DNA of 64,000 nucleotides from Mycobacterium sp. NBC_00419 (lineage in GTDB: Bacteria; Actinomycetota; Actinomycetes; Mycobacteriales; Mycobacteriaceae). Each line of letters starts with the position of its first letter. The first letter of the stretch is position 1. The notes beneath the pieces are model-generated. The model was given only the letters and a program-made list of their open reading frames with translations, was not told the origin of the DNA and made no database searches. Position numbers and translations under genes: made by a program. Shown here one piece after another: positions 25,053 through 33,110 of this stretch. Location: contig NZ_CP107931.1 in assembly GCF_036023875.1 (NCBI RefSeq), positions 1,302,001 to 1,366,000 of the forward strand, given 5' to 3'.

Positions 25053-25849
25053 CCGTGAACGCGCCGCCGCGGCGCTCACTGCTGAACGAGACCCTGGTGT
25101 TCGCGGGGCAACACTTCACCCATTGGCGGCGCGATCCACTCGTGCCGGTCCAAGCAGTCCTGTTTCCCACTTTTCTGCTGATCACCTATTACCTCTTGGT
25201 CGGCAAATCGATCATGCGAATCACCGGCACCGACAGCCTTTACGGCTTGGTACCGACGTGCGCGATCGCGGGTGCGTTCTCCGGTGCCCTCGCGGTCGGC
25301 ATCACCATCCCCCTGGAACGGGAGTCCGGCTTGCTCAGCCAGATGTGGGTGCTGCCGGTGCACCGTTCGAGCGCGCTGACGGGCAGATTACTGGCAGAGG
25401 CGGCCCGAACGCTGGTCAGCACCGCCGTGATCACGGCGGTAGGAATCGGTCTAGGGCTTCGTTTCGAAGGCAACGCCCTCGGTCTGCTGCTCTACCTCCT
25501 GGTTCCAGTGATGGTGGTTCTCGTGTTTGCCATGGCGGTCATCGCGATTGCGGTGCGTTCCAAGAACGGCACTGTCCTTATCTGGTTGGGGCTGCCCGCC
25601 ATCAGCGCGGTGTTCGCCAGCTCGGGTTCCCCGCCTGTGGAGTCGTTGCCGTCGTGGATGTGGCCATTACTCAGACTTCAGCCGATGGCGCCGATCGTGG
25701 GGTCGATGAGGGATCTCGCCTTGGGCGGCCTTCCCTGGCTCCCACTGCTTTTCGGCGTTCTGTGGACGGTAGGACTAGCCGTCATCGTCGGCCCGCTAGC
25801 CGTGCGCGGGTATCGGGCCGCAGCGGAGTCCGGCGGCTCCGGCGGCTAG
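25049..25849 (+). CDS. ABC-2 type permease (DrrC-like)
   Basis: 266 residues from the ATG at 25049, which overlaps the previous stop (ATGA). N-terminal FTHWRRDPLVPVQAVLFPTF is typical of DrrC proteins, and about six membrane segments follow. The stop codon shares the four bases CTAG with the stop of the convergent glycosyltransferase at 25846. It is the last gene of the three-gene ABC exporter unit. Confidence 0.85.
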   Translation: MTVNAPPRRSLLNETLVFAGQHFTHWRRDPLVPVQAVLFPTFLLITYYLLVGKSIMRITGTDSLYGLVPTCAIAGAFSGALAVGITIPLERESGLLSQMWVLPVHRSSALTGRLLAEAARTLVSTAVITAVGIGLGLRFEGNALGLLLYLLVPVMVVLVFAMAVIAIAVRSKNGTVLIWLGLPAISAVFASSGSPPVESLPSWMWPLLRLQPMAPIVGSMRDLALGGLPWLPLLFGVLWTVGLAVIVGPLAVRGYRAAAESGGSGG

Positions 25850-27129
25850 GCTTTCAGCGACCGCGCGCGGGCGAAATTCTCCAATAGGTCTGCCGCCGCC
25901 GCTACGCTGTCCGAGGACTTCGTCATCCGAGCGGCGAGTTCTTCAGCCCGGATGGCAGCTTCGGGCGCAAGAACCTTGCGAAGATCCGATACCAGCGATT
26001 CCTCCGTCGTGGCCGAAAAGCGGCGTCCCGTGCCAACTTTCAATCGCTTGACCCGAGCCCCCCAGCACGCCTGGTCCGGCAGCATCCACAGGATCAGGGT
26101 GGGCCGCCCGGAGCGAAGGCCCGCATGGGTGGTGCCGGAGCCGCCATGGTGCACGACCGCCCGGCAGGCGGGAAAGATCTTCGCGTAGTTCATCGCACCC
26201 ACCACTTTGACGTGGTCGTACTGCGGGGCATTGCTGAAATCAGTCCAGCCGGCGCCGATCAGTGCCCGCTCCCCCAGCGTCGCGCAAGCACTGGCGATCA
26301 TGGTGAGAGTGTCGGCGGCAGAGTCCACCGGCATGGAGCCGAAGCTGAAGAAGATCGGTGGCGTTCCGCCGGCGATCCAGGACGCGATCTCCTCATCGTC
26401 CTGTGCGGCCAACTCCATCGTCAATGCACCGACGAACGGTCGCTTGGGGATCTGCTGGTGGTTCCAGGTGGCCCATTCTTCTGCCAGCCCCGGATAACAC
26501 ACGTCGTCGTAGGCCTGGATTTCCATCGCCCCGAGCTCGGCTATCTGCTGCGGCCATGGAGCGGTTGACTTCGGTAAGCCGAGTACTTGCCGGTCGGCAT
26601 CGATTTCGCCTTGCTTTGCGCGCCACGAACCCCATTCAAAGGCAGTCATCGCGGCCCGGCCCACCCGCGCAGGCAGGAACGGGACCAGGCGGCCATTGGC
26701 TCGCAACGGAAAAATCTGGAGAGTGGCCAGTGGCGTGCGGCAGTACTCTGCGACGTTCATGGCCACGTCTTCGTAATTCATCCCAGTCAGCAGCACGTCC
26801 GCGCCGGCGGAAACTGAGATCAGCTTGTCTCGCACGTCCGGCCGGTACTGGCTCAGCGGCTCCGCAACCTCATTCAATAGCCGGTTCAGTTCCTTGATCC
26901 GCCACGGTTGCTTGAAGAACGTCATCCAGTATTCGTGGTGCGGGTCGTCGATGGACTGCAGGGTGGGCCCGTAGCCGATCGCCTGAGGCCCCGCGGATTC
27001 AGCGAAGCTGACCATCTCGTGCGCGACGACCATCTGCACATCGTGTCCACGGCCGACCAACTCACGGCCGATCGCGGCGAACGGTTCCACCTCGCCGCGA
27101 GTCCCCCAGTTCGCCAACACGAACTTCAT
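25846..27129 (-). CDS. GT1-family glycosyltransferase (GPL Gtf-like), copy 2
   Basis: 427 residues, MKFVLANWGTRGEVEPFAAIG. The donor-binding region is HHGGSGTTHAGLRSGRPTLILWMLPDQACWG followed by RLKVG. It is last of four minus-strand genes: GT1 copy 3, sugar dehydrogenase, epimerase/decarboxylase, this gene. That suggests it uses the sugar made by that pair. A 174-base gap separates it from the epimerase gene, so it may have its own promoter. The 3' end overlaps the ABC permease gene by four bases. Confidence 0.86.
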   Translation of the reverse strand: MKFVLANWGTRGEVEPFAAIGRELVGRGHDVQMVVAHEMVSFAESAGPQAIGYGPTLQSIDDPHHEYWMTFFKQPWRIKELNRLLNEVAEPLSQYRPDVRDKLISVSAGADVLLTGMNYEDVAMNVAEYCRTPLATLQIFPLRANGRLVPFLPARVGRAAMTAFEWGSWRAKQGEIDADRQVLGLPKSTAPWPQQIAELGAMEIQAYDDVCYPGLAEEWATWNHQQIPKRPFVGALTMELAAQDDEEIASWIAGGTPPIFFSFGSMPVDSAADTLTMIASACATLGERALIGAGWTDFSNAPQYDHVKVVGAMNYAKIFPACRAVVHHGGSGTTHAGLRSGRPTLILWMLPDQACWGARVKRLKVGTGRRFSATTEESLVSDLRKVLAPEAAIRAEELAARMTKSSDSVAAAADLLENFARARSLKA

Positions 27130-27303
27130 TGAGAAGGACGCTTACCCTTCCGCTTCGATGCGGAGTTGAGGCTCCAAGCCCACGAAAAACCGTCCCTCCG
27201 AAGGCCCTCAGCCTCTCATCGAAAGCCGTCAGGAATTGCCCGCGACGTCAGAAAGATACACATCGTTTGTTTCCAGGACAAGACAATTGCGAACCCTGAT
27301 CGC

Positions 27304-28296
27304 TTATTGGATGGTCTCTGTCAGGTACCACGGGTTGGCTCGCGCCCACTCGATCGTGCGGCGGATACCTTCCTCGACGTCGACCTGCAGACGCCAGCCC
27401 AACTCCCGCTGGGCCTTGGTGGAGTCCGGAATGCGCCGTGGAATGTCTTCGTAGCGCTGGCCGTATCGCGACACGGTGTCGACCGCTTCCGCACTCGACA
27501 CCCCGTCGACATCGGCGATCTTGATCGCCAGGTCCACCACGTCGCGCATGGTCGACTCGACCATGCTCCCGATATTGAAGGCCTCACCGATCGCCGCCGG
27601 ATCACCGGCTGCCAGCAAGGTACCGGCCACCGCGTCGTCGACGAAGGTGAAGCAGCGGGTCTGCTCGCCGGAGTCGAAGAGCAAGGGCTGGCGGCCGTTG
27701 AGGATTCGATGCACGCTCTGGGACACCACGAAGATCGGCGCTTGCCGTGGGCCGTAGACGTTGAAGTAGCGCACCACCGTCACCGGCAGCCCATACGCGG
27801 TGTGCATCGCGAACACCAGATGCTCGGCCATCGCCTTGCTGGTGCTGTAGCTCCACCGTGCCGTCTTGGTCGACCCGAGCACACGGTCGTCGTCCTCGGC
27901 GAACGGCGGGTTGGGATTCTTGCCGAACACCTCCGAGGTGCTGGCGAACACGACGTGAATCCCGTTGCGATGACTCAACTCCAGCACATTGCGGGTGCCG
28001 ATGACGTTGACGTCGAGGACCTTCAGCGGGTCGTCCATGTAGTTCTTGACACCCACGACCGCCGCCAGATGGAACACGGTGTCGACGTCGGGAGTCAGGG
28101 CTTGCGCCAGCGCGGCCGGATCGGTGACATCGCCTTGGATGAACCGGAAGTTGGGGTGCCGGTCGAAGTCGATGCTGGTGTCGCGGGTGTTCTTGGCGAA
28201 GTCGAATACGGTGACCGAGTCCCCGCGGTCCAGCAGTGCCGTGACCAGGTGTGACCCAATGAAACCGTAGCCGCCCGTTACGACGACGTTAGACAT
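27304..28296 (-). CDS. Extended SDR, UDP-glucuronate decarboxylase/epimerase-like
   Basis: 330 residues with an N-terminal Rossmann motif (MSNVVVTGGYGFIGSHL), active-site STSEVFG and YSTSKAMAEHL (Tyr-x-x-x-Lys), and RYFNVYGPRQ. The ASTSEVFG pattern and the position 58 bases after a UDP-glucose-dehydrogenase-type gene fit a UDP-glucuronic acid modifying enzyme: a decarboxylase giving UDP-xylose, or a 4-epimerase giving UDP-galacturonate. This is inference from pairing and motifs. A GAGAGAG stretch serves as ribosome binding site. Confidence 0.8.
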   Translation of the reverse strand: MSNVVVTGGYGFIGSHLVTALLDRGDSVTVFDFAKNTRDTSIDFDRHPNFRFIQGDVTDPAALAQALTPDVDTVFHLAAVVGVKNYMDDPLKVLDVNVIGTRNVLELSHRNGIHVVFASTSEVFGKNPNPPFAEDDDRVLGSTKTARWSYSTSKAMAEHLVFAMHTAYGLPVTVVRYFNVYGPRQAPIFVVSQSVHRILNGRQPLLFDSGEQTRCFTFVDDAVAGTLLAAGDPAAIGEAFNIGSMVESTMRDVVDLAIKIADVDGVSSAEAVDTVSRYGQRYEDIPRRIPDSTKAQRELGWRLQVDVEEGIRRTIEWARANPWYLTETIQ

Positions 28297-28354
28297 CTGT
28301 GCTCTCTCGTTTCAGGTAGCCGGTTACGGTGGTTGACGCGCGCTTACCGCTCGA

Positions 28355-29737
28355 TTATCGACCGATTCCCTTGTACGCGAAGCCCGCCGCACGTACCGCC
28401 GCGGGATCGAAGCTGTTACGTCCGTCGAGGAACACACAGCCGGCGGCGGTGAGGTCCGCGAGGCGTACCAGTGGGATCTGGTGAAACTCTCGATGCCCAG
28501 CCAGTACCACCAAGGCATCGGCATCCTTGACCGCAGATTCGATGTCCGCCGTCAGGGGAATCGTGGTCACCGTGTGCGCTTCCTCTTCGGGCACCCACGG
28601 ATCATGAACGGAGAGCTGACATCCGGAGTCCTCGAGGAACTCCAAGACGTACTTGGTGGGCGTCAGGCGGCAGTCGCCGGTGTTGTTCTTGAAGGCGATA
28701 CCCAGCACCGCGATCTTGCAGTTCTCGATCGACTTACCCTGCTCGGCGAGCAGCTGGGTCAACAGTCCGTAGGTGTAACCCGGCATCGTGTCGTTGACAG
28801 TCCTCGAGGTCCGCGGAATCGACAGTTCCAGCCCCAGCGTTTCGCCCAGGTGGTTGACGAACCACGGATCCTTGGTGAGGCAGTAGCCGCCCACACCCAT
28901 GCTCGGACGCAGGATATTGGCCAGGCCACCGCCTTTGGGCATGGTGTTGGCGGCCTCGATCACTTGCAGGGCGTCCATGCCGAGACGGTCGCAGACCTTG
29001 GCCAACTCGTTGGCCAGTGCGACGTTGAGGTCGACCCACAGGTTGTCGGCGAGCTTGACCATCTCGGCGGTTCGGGGATCGTCGACCAGGACGGACTCGA
29101 CACCCAGGGCGTGGCGCCACAGCGTGGAACACGCTCGTGCGCTGCGCTCGTCGACCGCGCCGACCACGACGGGGATGGAGGTCAGCTCGCGAATCGCCTG
29201 GCCCTCGGCCAATCGCTCCGGGCAGAACGCCAACCCGAAGTCGACACCGGCCTGCAGACCCGAGGCTTCCTCCAGGATCGGGCGAACCAGCTTTTCGGTT
29301 GTGTCCGGCGGGACCGTGCTCTTGAGGATGACCAGATGGCCGGCCCGCAGATGCTGGCCGACTGCTTGGGCGGCGGCCTTGATGTCGTCGACGATGGGTT
29401 CGAAGTCCGGACCGAGGGGGGTACCGACCGTCACGATGATGAAGTCGTTCTCGGCGATGGCGGCGAAGTCGGTGGTCGCCTTCAACTGGCCGACACGCAC
29501 GCTGTTGGACACCAACTCGTCGAGCCCGGGTTCGGGCACATGAGACCTGCCCTGGTTGATCTCGTCAACGACATTCTGGCGAACGTCGATCCCGGTGACC
29601 GGCCAGCCGCGGTCGGCCAGCACGGCGCCGATCACCGTGCCGATGTAGCCGAATCCGACGACGGCGATGCCCGACTGCATGCCGCGGACCAGAAGATCGA
29701 TCTCGGCGTCGGTCCGTCCGAACACGCCTTCAGCCAT
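28355..29737 (-). CDS. UDP-glucose/UDP-ManNAc dehydrogenase family, nucleotide-sugar 6-dehydrogenase
   Basis: 460 residues from the ATG at 29737, chosen for its AGGAG box; a start at 29776 is possible. The NAD motif is AVVGFGYIGTVIG. The active-site Cys lies in GVGGYCLTKDPWF, and the central helix has the conserved AEMVKLADN. The enzyme oxidises the C6 hydroxyl of a UDP-sugar to a carboxylate in two steps. With the downstream SDR it should supply a uronic acid or a pentose donor. M. avium serovar GPLs with glucuronic acid and M. marinum LOS with xylose are known precedents. Confidence 0.88.
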   Translation of the reverse strand: MAEGVFGRTDAEIDLLVRGMQSGIAVVGFGYIGTVIGAVLADRGWPVTGIDVRQNVVDEINQGRSHVPEPGLDELVSNSVRVGQLKATTDFAAIAENDFIIVTVGTPLGPDFEPIVDDIKAAAQAVGQHLRAGHLVILKSTVPPDTTEKLVRPILEEASGLQAGVDFGLAFCPERLAEGQAIRELTSIPVVVGAVDERSARACSTLWRHALGVESVLVDDPRTAEMVKLADNLWVDLNVALANELAKVCDRLGMDALQVIEAANTMPKGGGLANILRPSMGVGGYCLTKDPWFVNHLGETLGLELSIPRTSRTVNDTMPGYTYGLLTQLLAEQGKSIENCKIAVLGIAFKNNTGDCRLTPTKYVLEFLEDSGCQLSVHDPWVPEEEAHTVTTIPLTADIESAVKDADALVVLAGHREFHQIPLVRLADLTAAGCVFLDGRNSFDPAAVRAAGFAYKGIGR

Positions 29738-29917
29738 TGCGCTCCTGAGCCCTTCAGTTCCCCGTGCGTGTTCCATGCGAGGGCGCGGGGGGTCGCATCC
29801 CCGACTAACCCGGTCGGCAGCTTAGTAGATGAGCCGCGGTGTCGATTTGAAATCGGAAAGTTTGCTCGACTGCACGACGACGCTGATGATTCGGATGTCG
29901 CGACGTCGCCATTACGG

Positions 29918-31180
29918 CTACCTCGCGGATCGGGCGAAGTCTTCGATCAGGCCGGCCGCGGCCGCCGCGCTGTCGGCGGGCGTGGTGATGCGGGGAGCGA
30001 GTTCTCGGGCCCGGGCGCGGTAGCGCGGATCCAGGATCCGGCGCAGACCCTTGACCAACGATTTCTCCGTGGTGGTGGCAAACCGGTGCCCGGCACCTAC
30101 CTTCAGCCGTCTGAGCTGAGCGGCGAAGAACGGTTGATCCGGCAGCGTCCACAGCACGAGCTGCGGCACCCCGGCCCGTAGGCACGCGGCCAGGGTTCCC
30201 GCGCCGCCGTGGTGGACGACGGCGCGGCAGGTGGGAAAGATCGTCGCATAGTTGACTTGGCCCACGACCTTGACGTGGTCGAACTGCGCGACGTTGCTGA
30301 AATCGGTCCCGCCGGCGCCGATCAGCGCCCGCTCACCGAGCTGGGCGCTGGCCGCGGCAATCATGGCAACCGTCTCCTCGGGCGATCCGATCGGCACGCT
30401 GCCGAACCCGAAGAAGATCGGCGGGGTGCCCGCGGCGATCCAGGCGGCGACCTCCTCGTCGGCGGGCGTCGGTGATTGCATCGCGAGCGCCCCGACGAAC
30501 GGCCGCAGGCCGCCCGACTTCGCCCATTCGGCCCCGAGCCCCGGGAAACACAGCTCGTCGTAGGCCTGGATCTCCAGCGAGCCGCGCTCGGCGATCCGCT
30601 GCGGAGCCGGCCCTGGCGCGTCCGGCAAGCCGAGCTCCCGGCGCTGGGCGTCCTCCCCCTCCCTGGTGCCGCGCCAGGCCAGCCAGTCGTTGATCTTCAT
30701 TCCCGCCCGGCTCAGCACCGCAGGCGCGAACGGCAACAGCTGACCGTGTGCACGGACGGGGAAGTAATGCAATGTCACCAACGGGATGTCGAACCGCTCG
30801 GCCACGTTGGCGGCGGGCTGTTCGAAGATCAGCCCGGTCAGCAGGGCGTCAGCGCCGTGCGCCACCGCCGCCAATCCCGTCGTCATCTCCTGCCAGCACC
30901 GGGCCGCGAACGCTTCGGTCTCCCGGCTCATCTGACTCAGTTGCCGGACCTTCCACGGCGTGCGGGAGTAAAGCGTGAAGTAGCGGCGCTGCAGTTCCAG
31001 AATCGGGGCCGAATCAAGGCCGTAGGCGACTGCCTCGAGTCCGGCGTCCTGCGCGAAGCCGACCAGGTTCGGCGGTACCGCCATCAGCACGTCGTGCCCG
31101 CGGTGCTTCAACTCCCTGCCCACGACGACCGCCGGCTCGATGTCGCCGCGGCCCCCGTAGCTGGCGAGGACGAACTTCAT
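29918..31180 (-). CDS. GT1-family glycosyltransferase (GPL Gtf-like), copy 3
   Basis: 420 residues, MKFVLASYGGRGDIEPAVVVG. Donor site HHGGAGTLAACLRAGVPQLVLWTLPDQPF, then RRLKVG. The AACLRAGVPQ and WTLPDQ stretches are shared with the copy at 40436, and both are divergent from a GMC oxidoreductase, so the two belong to a duplicated gene pair. A conserved 19-base element lies 49 bases upstream of the start. The sugar dehydrogenase gene follows downstream after 180 bases. Confidence 0.86.
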   Translation of the reverse strand: MKFVLASYGGRGDIEPAVVVGRELKHRGHDVLMAVPPNLVGFAQDAGLEAVAYGLDSAPILELQRRYFTLYSRTPWKVRQLSQMSRETEAFAARCWQEMTTGLAAVAHGADALLTGLIFEQPAANVAERFDIPLVTLHYFPVRAHGQLLPFAPAVLSRAGMKINDWLAWRGTREGEDAQRRELGLPDAPGPAPQRIAERGSLEIQAYDELCFPGLGAEWAKSGGLRPFVGALAMQSPTPADEEVAAWIAAGTPPIFFGFGSVPIGSPEETVAMIAAASAQLGERALIGAGGTDFSNVAQFDHVKVVGQVNYATIFPTCRAVVHHGGAGTLAACLRAGVPQLVLWTLPDQPFFAAQLRRLKVGAGHRFATTTEKSLVKGLRRILDPRYRARARELAPRITTPADSAAAAAGLIEDFARSAR

Positions 31181-31228
31181 CGCGGCGGTGGCCTTTCAGT
31201 CGGGCGGTGCGCAGACGGCGCCTGGAGC

Positions 31229-31247
31229 ACCGGCCATTATTACCGGT
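31229..31247. promoter_or_regulatory. Conserved 19-bp element in the GT1/GMC divergent gap, left copy
   Basis: ACCGGCCATTATTACCGGT matches ACCGGTCATTATCACTGGT at 41757-41775 in 16 of 19 positions. It has ACCGG/CCGGT inverted arms. Read towards the glycosyltransferase, its centre gives an AATAAT/GATAAT hexamer 48 bases from the start codon. It could be the glycosyltransferase promoter, an operator, or both. Confidence 0.45.
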
Positions 31248-31288
31248 TGGGCGACCTTCGAAAGAGGGTTCGGGACATCGAGGTCGGC

Positions 31289-31297
31289 TGATACGAT
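31289..31297 (+). promoter_or_regulatory. Extended -10 (TGA-TACGAT) for GMC oxidoreductase 1
   Basis: TGATACGAT lies 58 bases before the TTG start at 31355. The second GMC gene has TGTTACGAT at nearly the same distance. The form TGN-TANNNT is the mycobacterial extended -10 element. Confidence 0.4.
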
Positions 31298-31354
31298 CGC
31301 GGATCGCTGCGCCCGGGCCACGCTCTGGGCATCATCCGCTGAGGAGCTTTCATT

Positions 31355-32995
31355 TTGGCCGACGGCGATCTGGACGCGCGCGAAGCGGAGCGCATCCTGT
31401 GGGACGTGATCGTCGTGGGCACCGGCATGGGCGGCGGCACGCTGGGCTACGCCCTGGCGCGCGCCGGCCGCCGCGTGCTGTTCGTGGAGAAGGGCCGCTC
31501 CACCCTGCCCGGGGCCCCCGGAGTCATTCGCGCGGCCATGCCGGAACTCGCCGAGCCGCAGGCGTCGCGATCGGCGGACACCTACTTCGATGCGCTCGCG
31601 CGCGGCGGCCGGTCCACCGACGAAGTCGAGGACATCAGCGCGCGCTCGCCGAAACGGTTCGTCCCGTTCGTCGGCAGCGGAACGGGCGGATCCTCGGCGC
31701 TGTACGGCATGGTCTGCGAACGCTTCTTCGCCCGCGACTTCACCCCACGGCAGAACTTCGCCGACCCCGGCGAGTCCACGGTGCCCGACGCCTGGCCGGT
31801 CAGCTACGACGAGATGGCGCCCTGGTACGCCCAAGCCGAGAAGCTGCTCGGTGTTCGCGGCCAGCCCGATCCCCTGCGACCCGAATCCGCCGCAGTGGGT
31901 TTGCCTGCGGCGCCGCCGTTTTCGGCCGACAACCAGCCGCTCGTGGACTACTTGCAAGGCCGCGGACTGCACCCCTACCACTTGCCGATGGCCTGCGATT
32001 ACACCGACGGGTGCACCACCTGTCAGACCTATCTGTGCCCGCAGAATTGCAAGCGCGACTCGGCCCGCAACGGTGTCGAGCCGGCCATCACCGAGTACGG
32101 TGCCGCACTGCTGGATCAGTGCCGGGTGGTCCGACTGGACGCCGACCGCTCGGCGGTGCGGCAGGTGATCTGCGAGCACCGCGGCGCAACTCTGGCGCTG
32201 CAGGCCAAGGTGGTGGTGCTGGCCGCCGGCGCCCTGGCCACACCGATGCTGTTGCTCAAATCCCGTTCCGGTGACTGGCCGGCCGGGCTGGCCAACGGCT
32301 CGGATTATGTGGGGCGCAACCTGATGCGCCATCTGCTCGACCCCATCGAGATCTGGCCGCAGCGCGACAGCAAGATCACCGGTGCCAACAAGGAGATCGG
32401 GCTCAACGACTTCTACTACTGGGAAGGCCAGAAGTACGGCACCGTCCAGTCCTTCGGCGCCATACCTCCGATGGAGTGGCTGGCCAACCGCCCCGGGTGG
32501 AAGGGCAAGGGCATGCGCCTGATGAACCCCGCGGTGCGTCTGGTCTACGAACGGTTCTTCACCGGCGGTCTGATCCTGGCCGCGATGACCGAGGATCTGC
32601 CTTACCTGGACAACCGTGTGCTGCCGTCGGATCGGCCCGGCACCGACGGCCGTCAGCGGATGCGGATGCACTATCGGCTGCACCCCAGCGAGATCGCCCG
32701 TCGGGACGTCTTTCTGCGCCAGCTCAAAGAGGTGTTCACACCGTTCCGGACCCTGCCGCTAGGCAGCGGCAAGGACAACACGAACCTCGGACATGTCTGC
32801 GGCACATGCCGATTCGGTACCGACCCGGCGACCAGCGTGCTCGACGCGCACAACCGGGCTCACGAAGTGGAGAACCTCTACGTCGTGGACACGTCGTTCT
32901 TCCCCTCGAGCGCCGGGCTGAACCCGAGCCTGACGGTGGCGGCCAATGCGTTGCGGGTGGCCGAGCACGTGAGCCTGGCGCACTTCGCCAATTGA
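31355..32995 (+). CDS. GMC-family FAD oxidoreductase 1
   Basis: 546 residues from the TTG at 31355 with GAGGAG 8 bases upstream. The FAD motif is VVGTGMGGGTLGYALARAG with acidic FVEKG. Near the C-terminus are GHVCGTCRFG and GLNPSLTVAANALR, typical of GMC oxidoreductases, which oxidise alcohols such as sugar or sterol hydroxyls. Residues 214-232 hold five cysteines spaced C-x5-C-x2-C-x4-C-x3-C, all kept in the copy at 41958. It may oxidise a sugar hydroxyl of the glycolipid to a ketone; the substrate is unknown. It is divergent from a GT1 gene, and this two-gene pair is duplicated at 40436-43607. Confidence 0.85.
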   Translation: MADGDLDAREAERILWDVIVVGTGMGGGTLGYALARAGRRVLFVEKGRSTLPGAPGVIRAAMPELAEPQASRSADTYFDALARGGRSTDEVEDISARSPKRFVPFVGSGTGGSSALYGMVCERFFARDFTPRQNFADPGESTVPDAWPVSYDEMAPWYAQAEKLLGVRGQPDPLRPESAAVGLPAAPPFSADNQPLVDYLQGRGLHPYHLPMACDYTDGCTTCQTYLCPQNCKRDSARNGVEPAITEYGAALLDQCRVVRLDADRSAVRQVICEHRGATLALQAKVVVLAAGALATPMLLLKSRSGDWPAGLANGSDYVGRNLMRHLLDPIEIWPQRDSKITGANKEIGLNDFYYWEGQKYGTVQSFGAIPPMEWLANRPGWKGKGMRLMNPAVRLVYERFFTGGLILAAMTEDLPYLDNRVLPSDRPGTDGRQRMRMHYRLHPSEIARRDVFLRQLKEVFTPFRTLPLGSGKDNTNLGHVCGTCRFGTDPATSVLDAHNRAHEVENLYVVDTSFFPSSAGLNPSLTVAANALRVAEHVSLAHFAN

Positions 32996-33062
32996 ATTAA
33001 AGATCTTGGCGCCCGGGACACCACGCGTAGTCCAAAACCACATTTTTGCCAGCACTGAGTGC

Positions 33063-33079
33063 AAGAATGCCTCGACTCG
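33063..33079 (+). promoter_or_regulatory. Conserved leader box of the acyltransferase genes, copy 3
   Basis: AAGAATGCCTCGACTCG is identical to the box at 19883-19899 and lies 47 bases before the GTG at 33111. AACCAC stands 21 bases upstream. Confidence 0.5.
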
Positions 33080-33110
33080 ATGGTCGGGTCGCACTAACGA
33101 GATCCGATAG

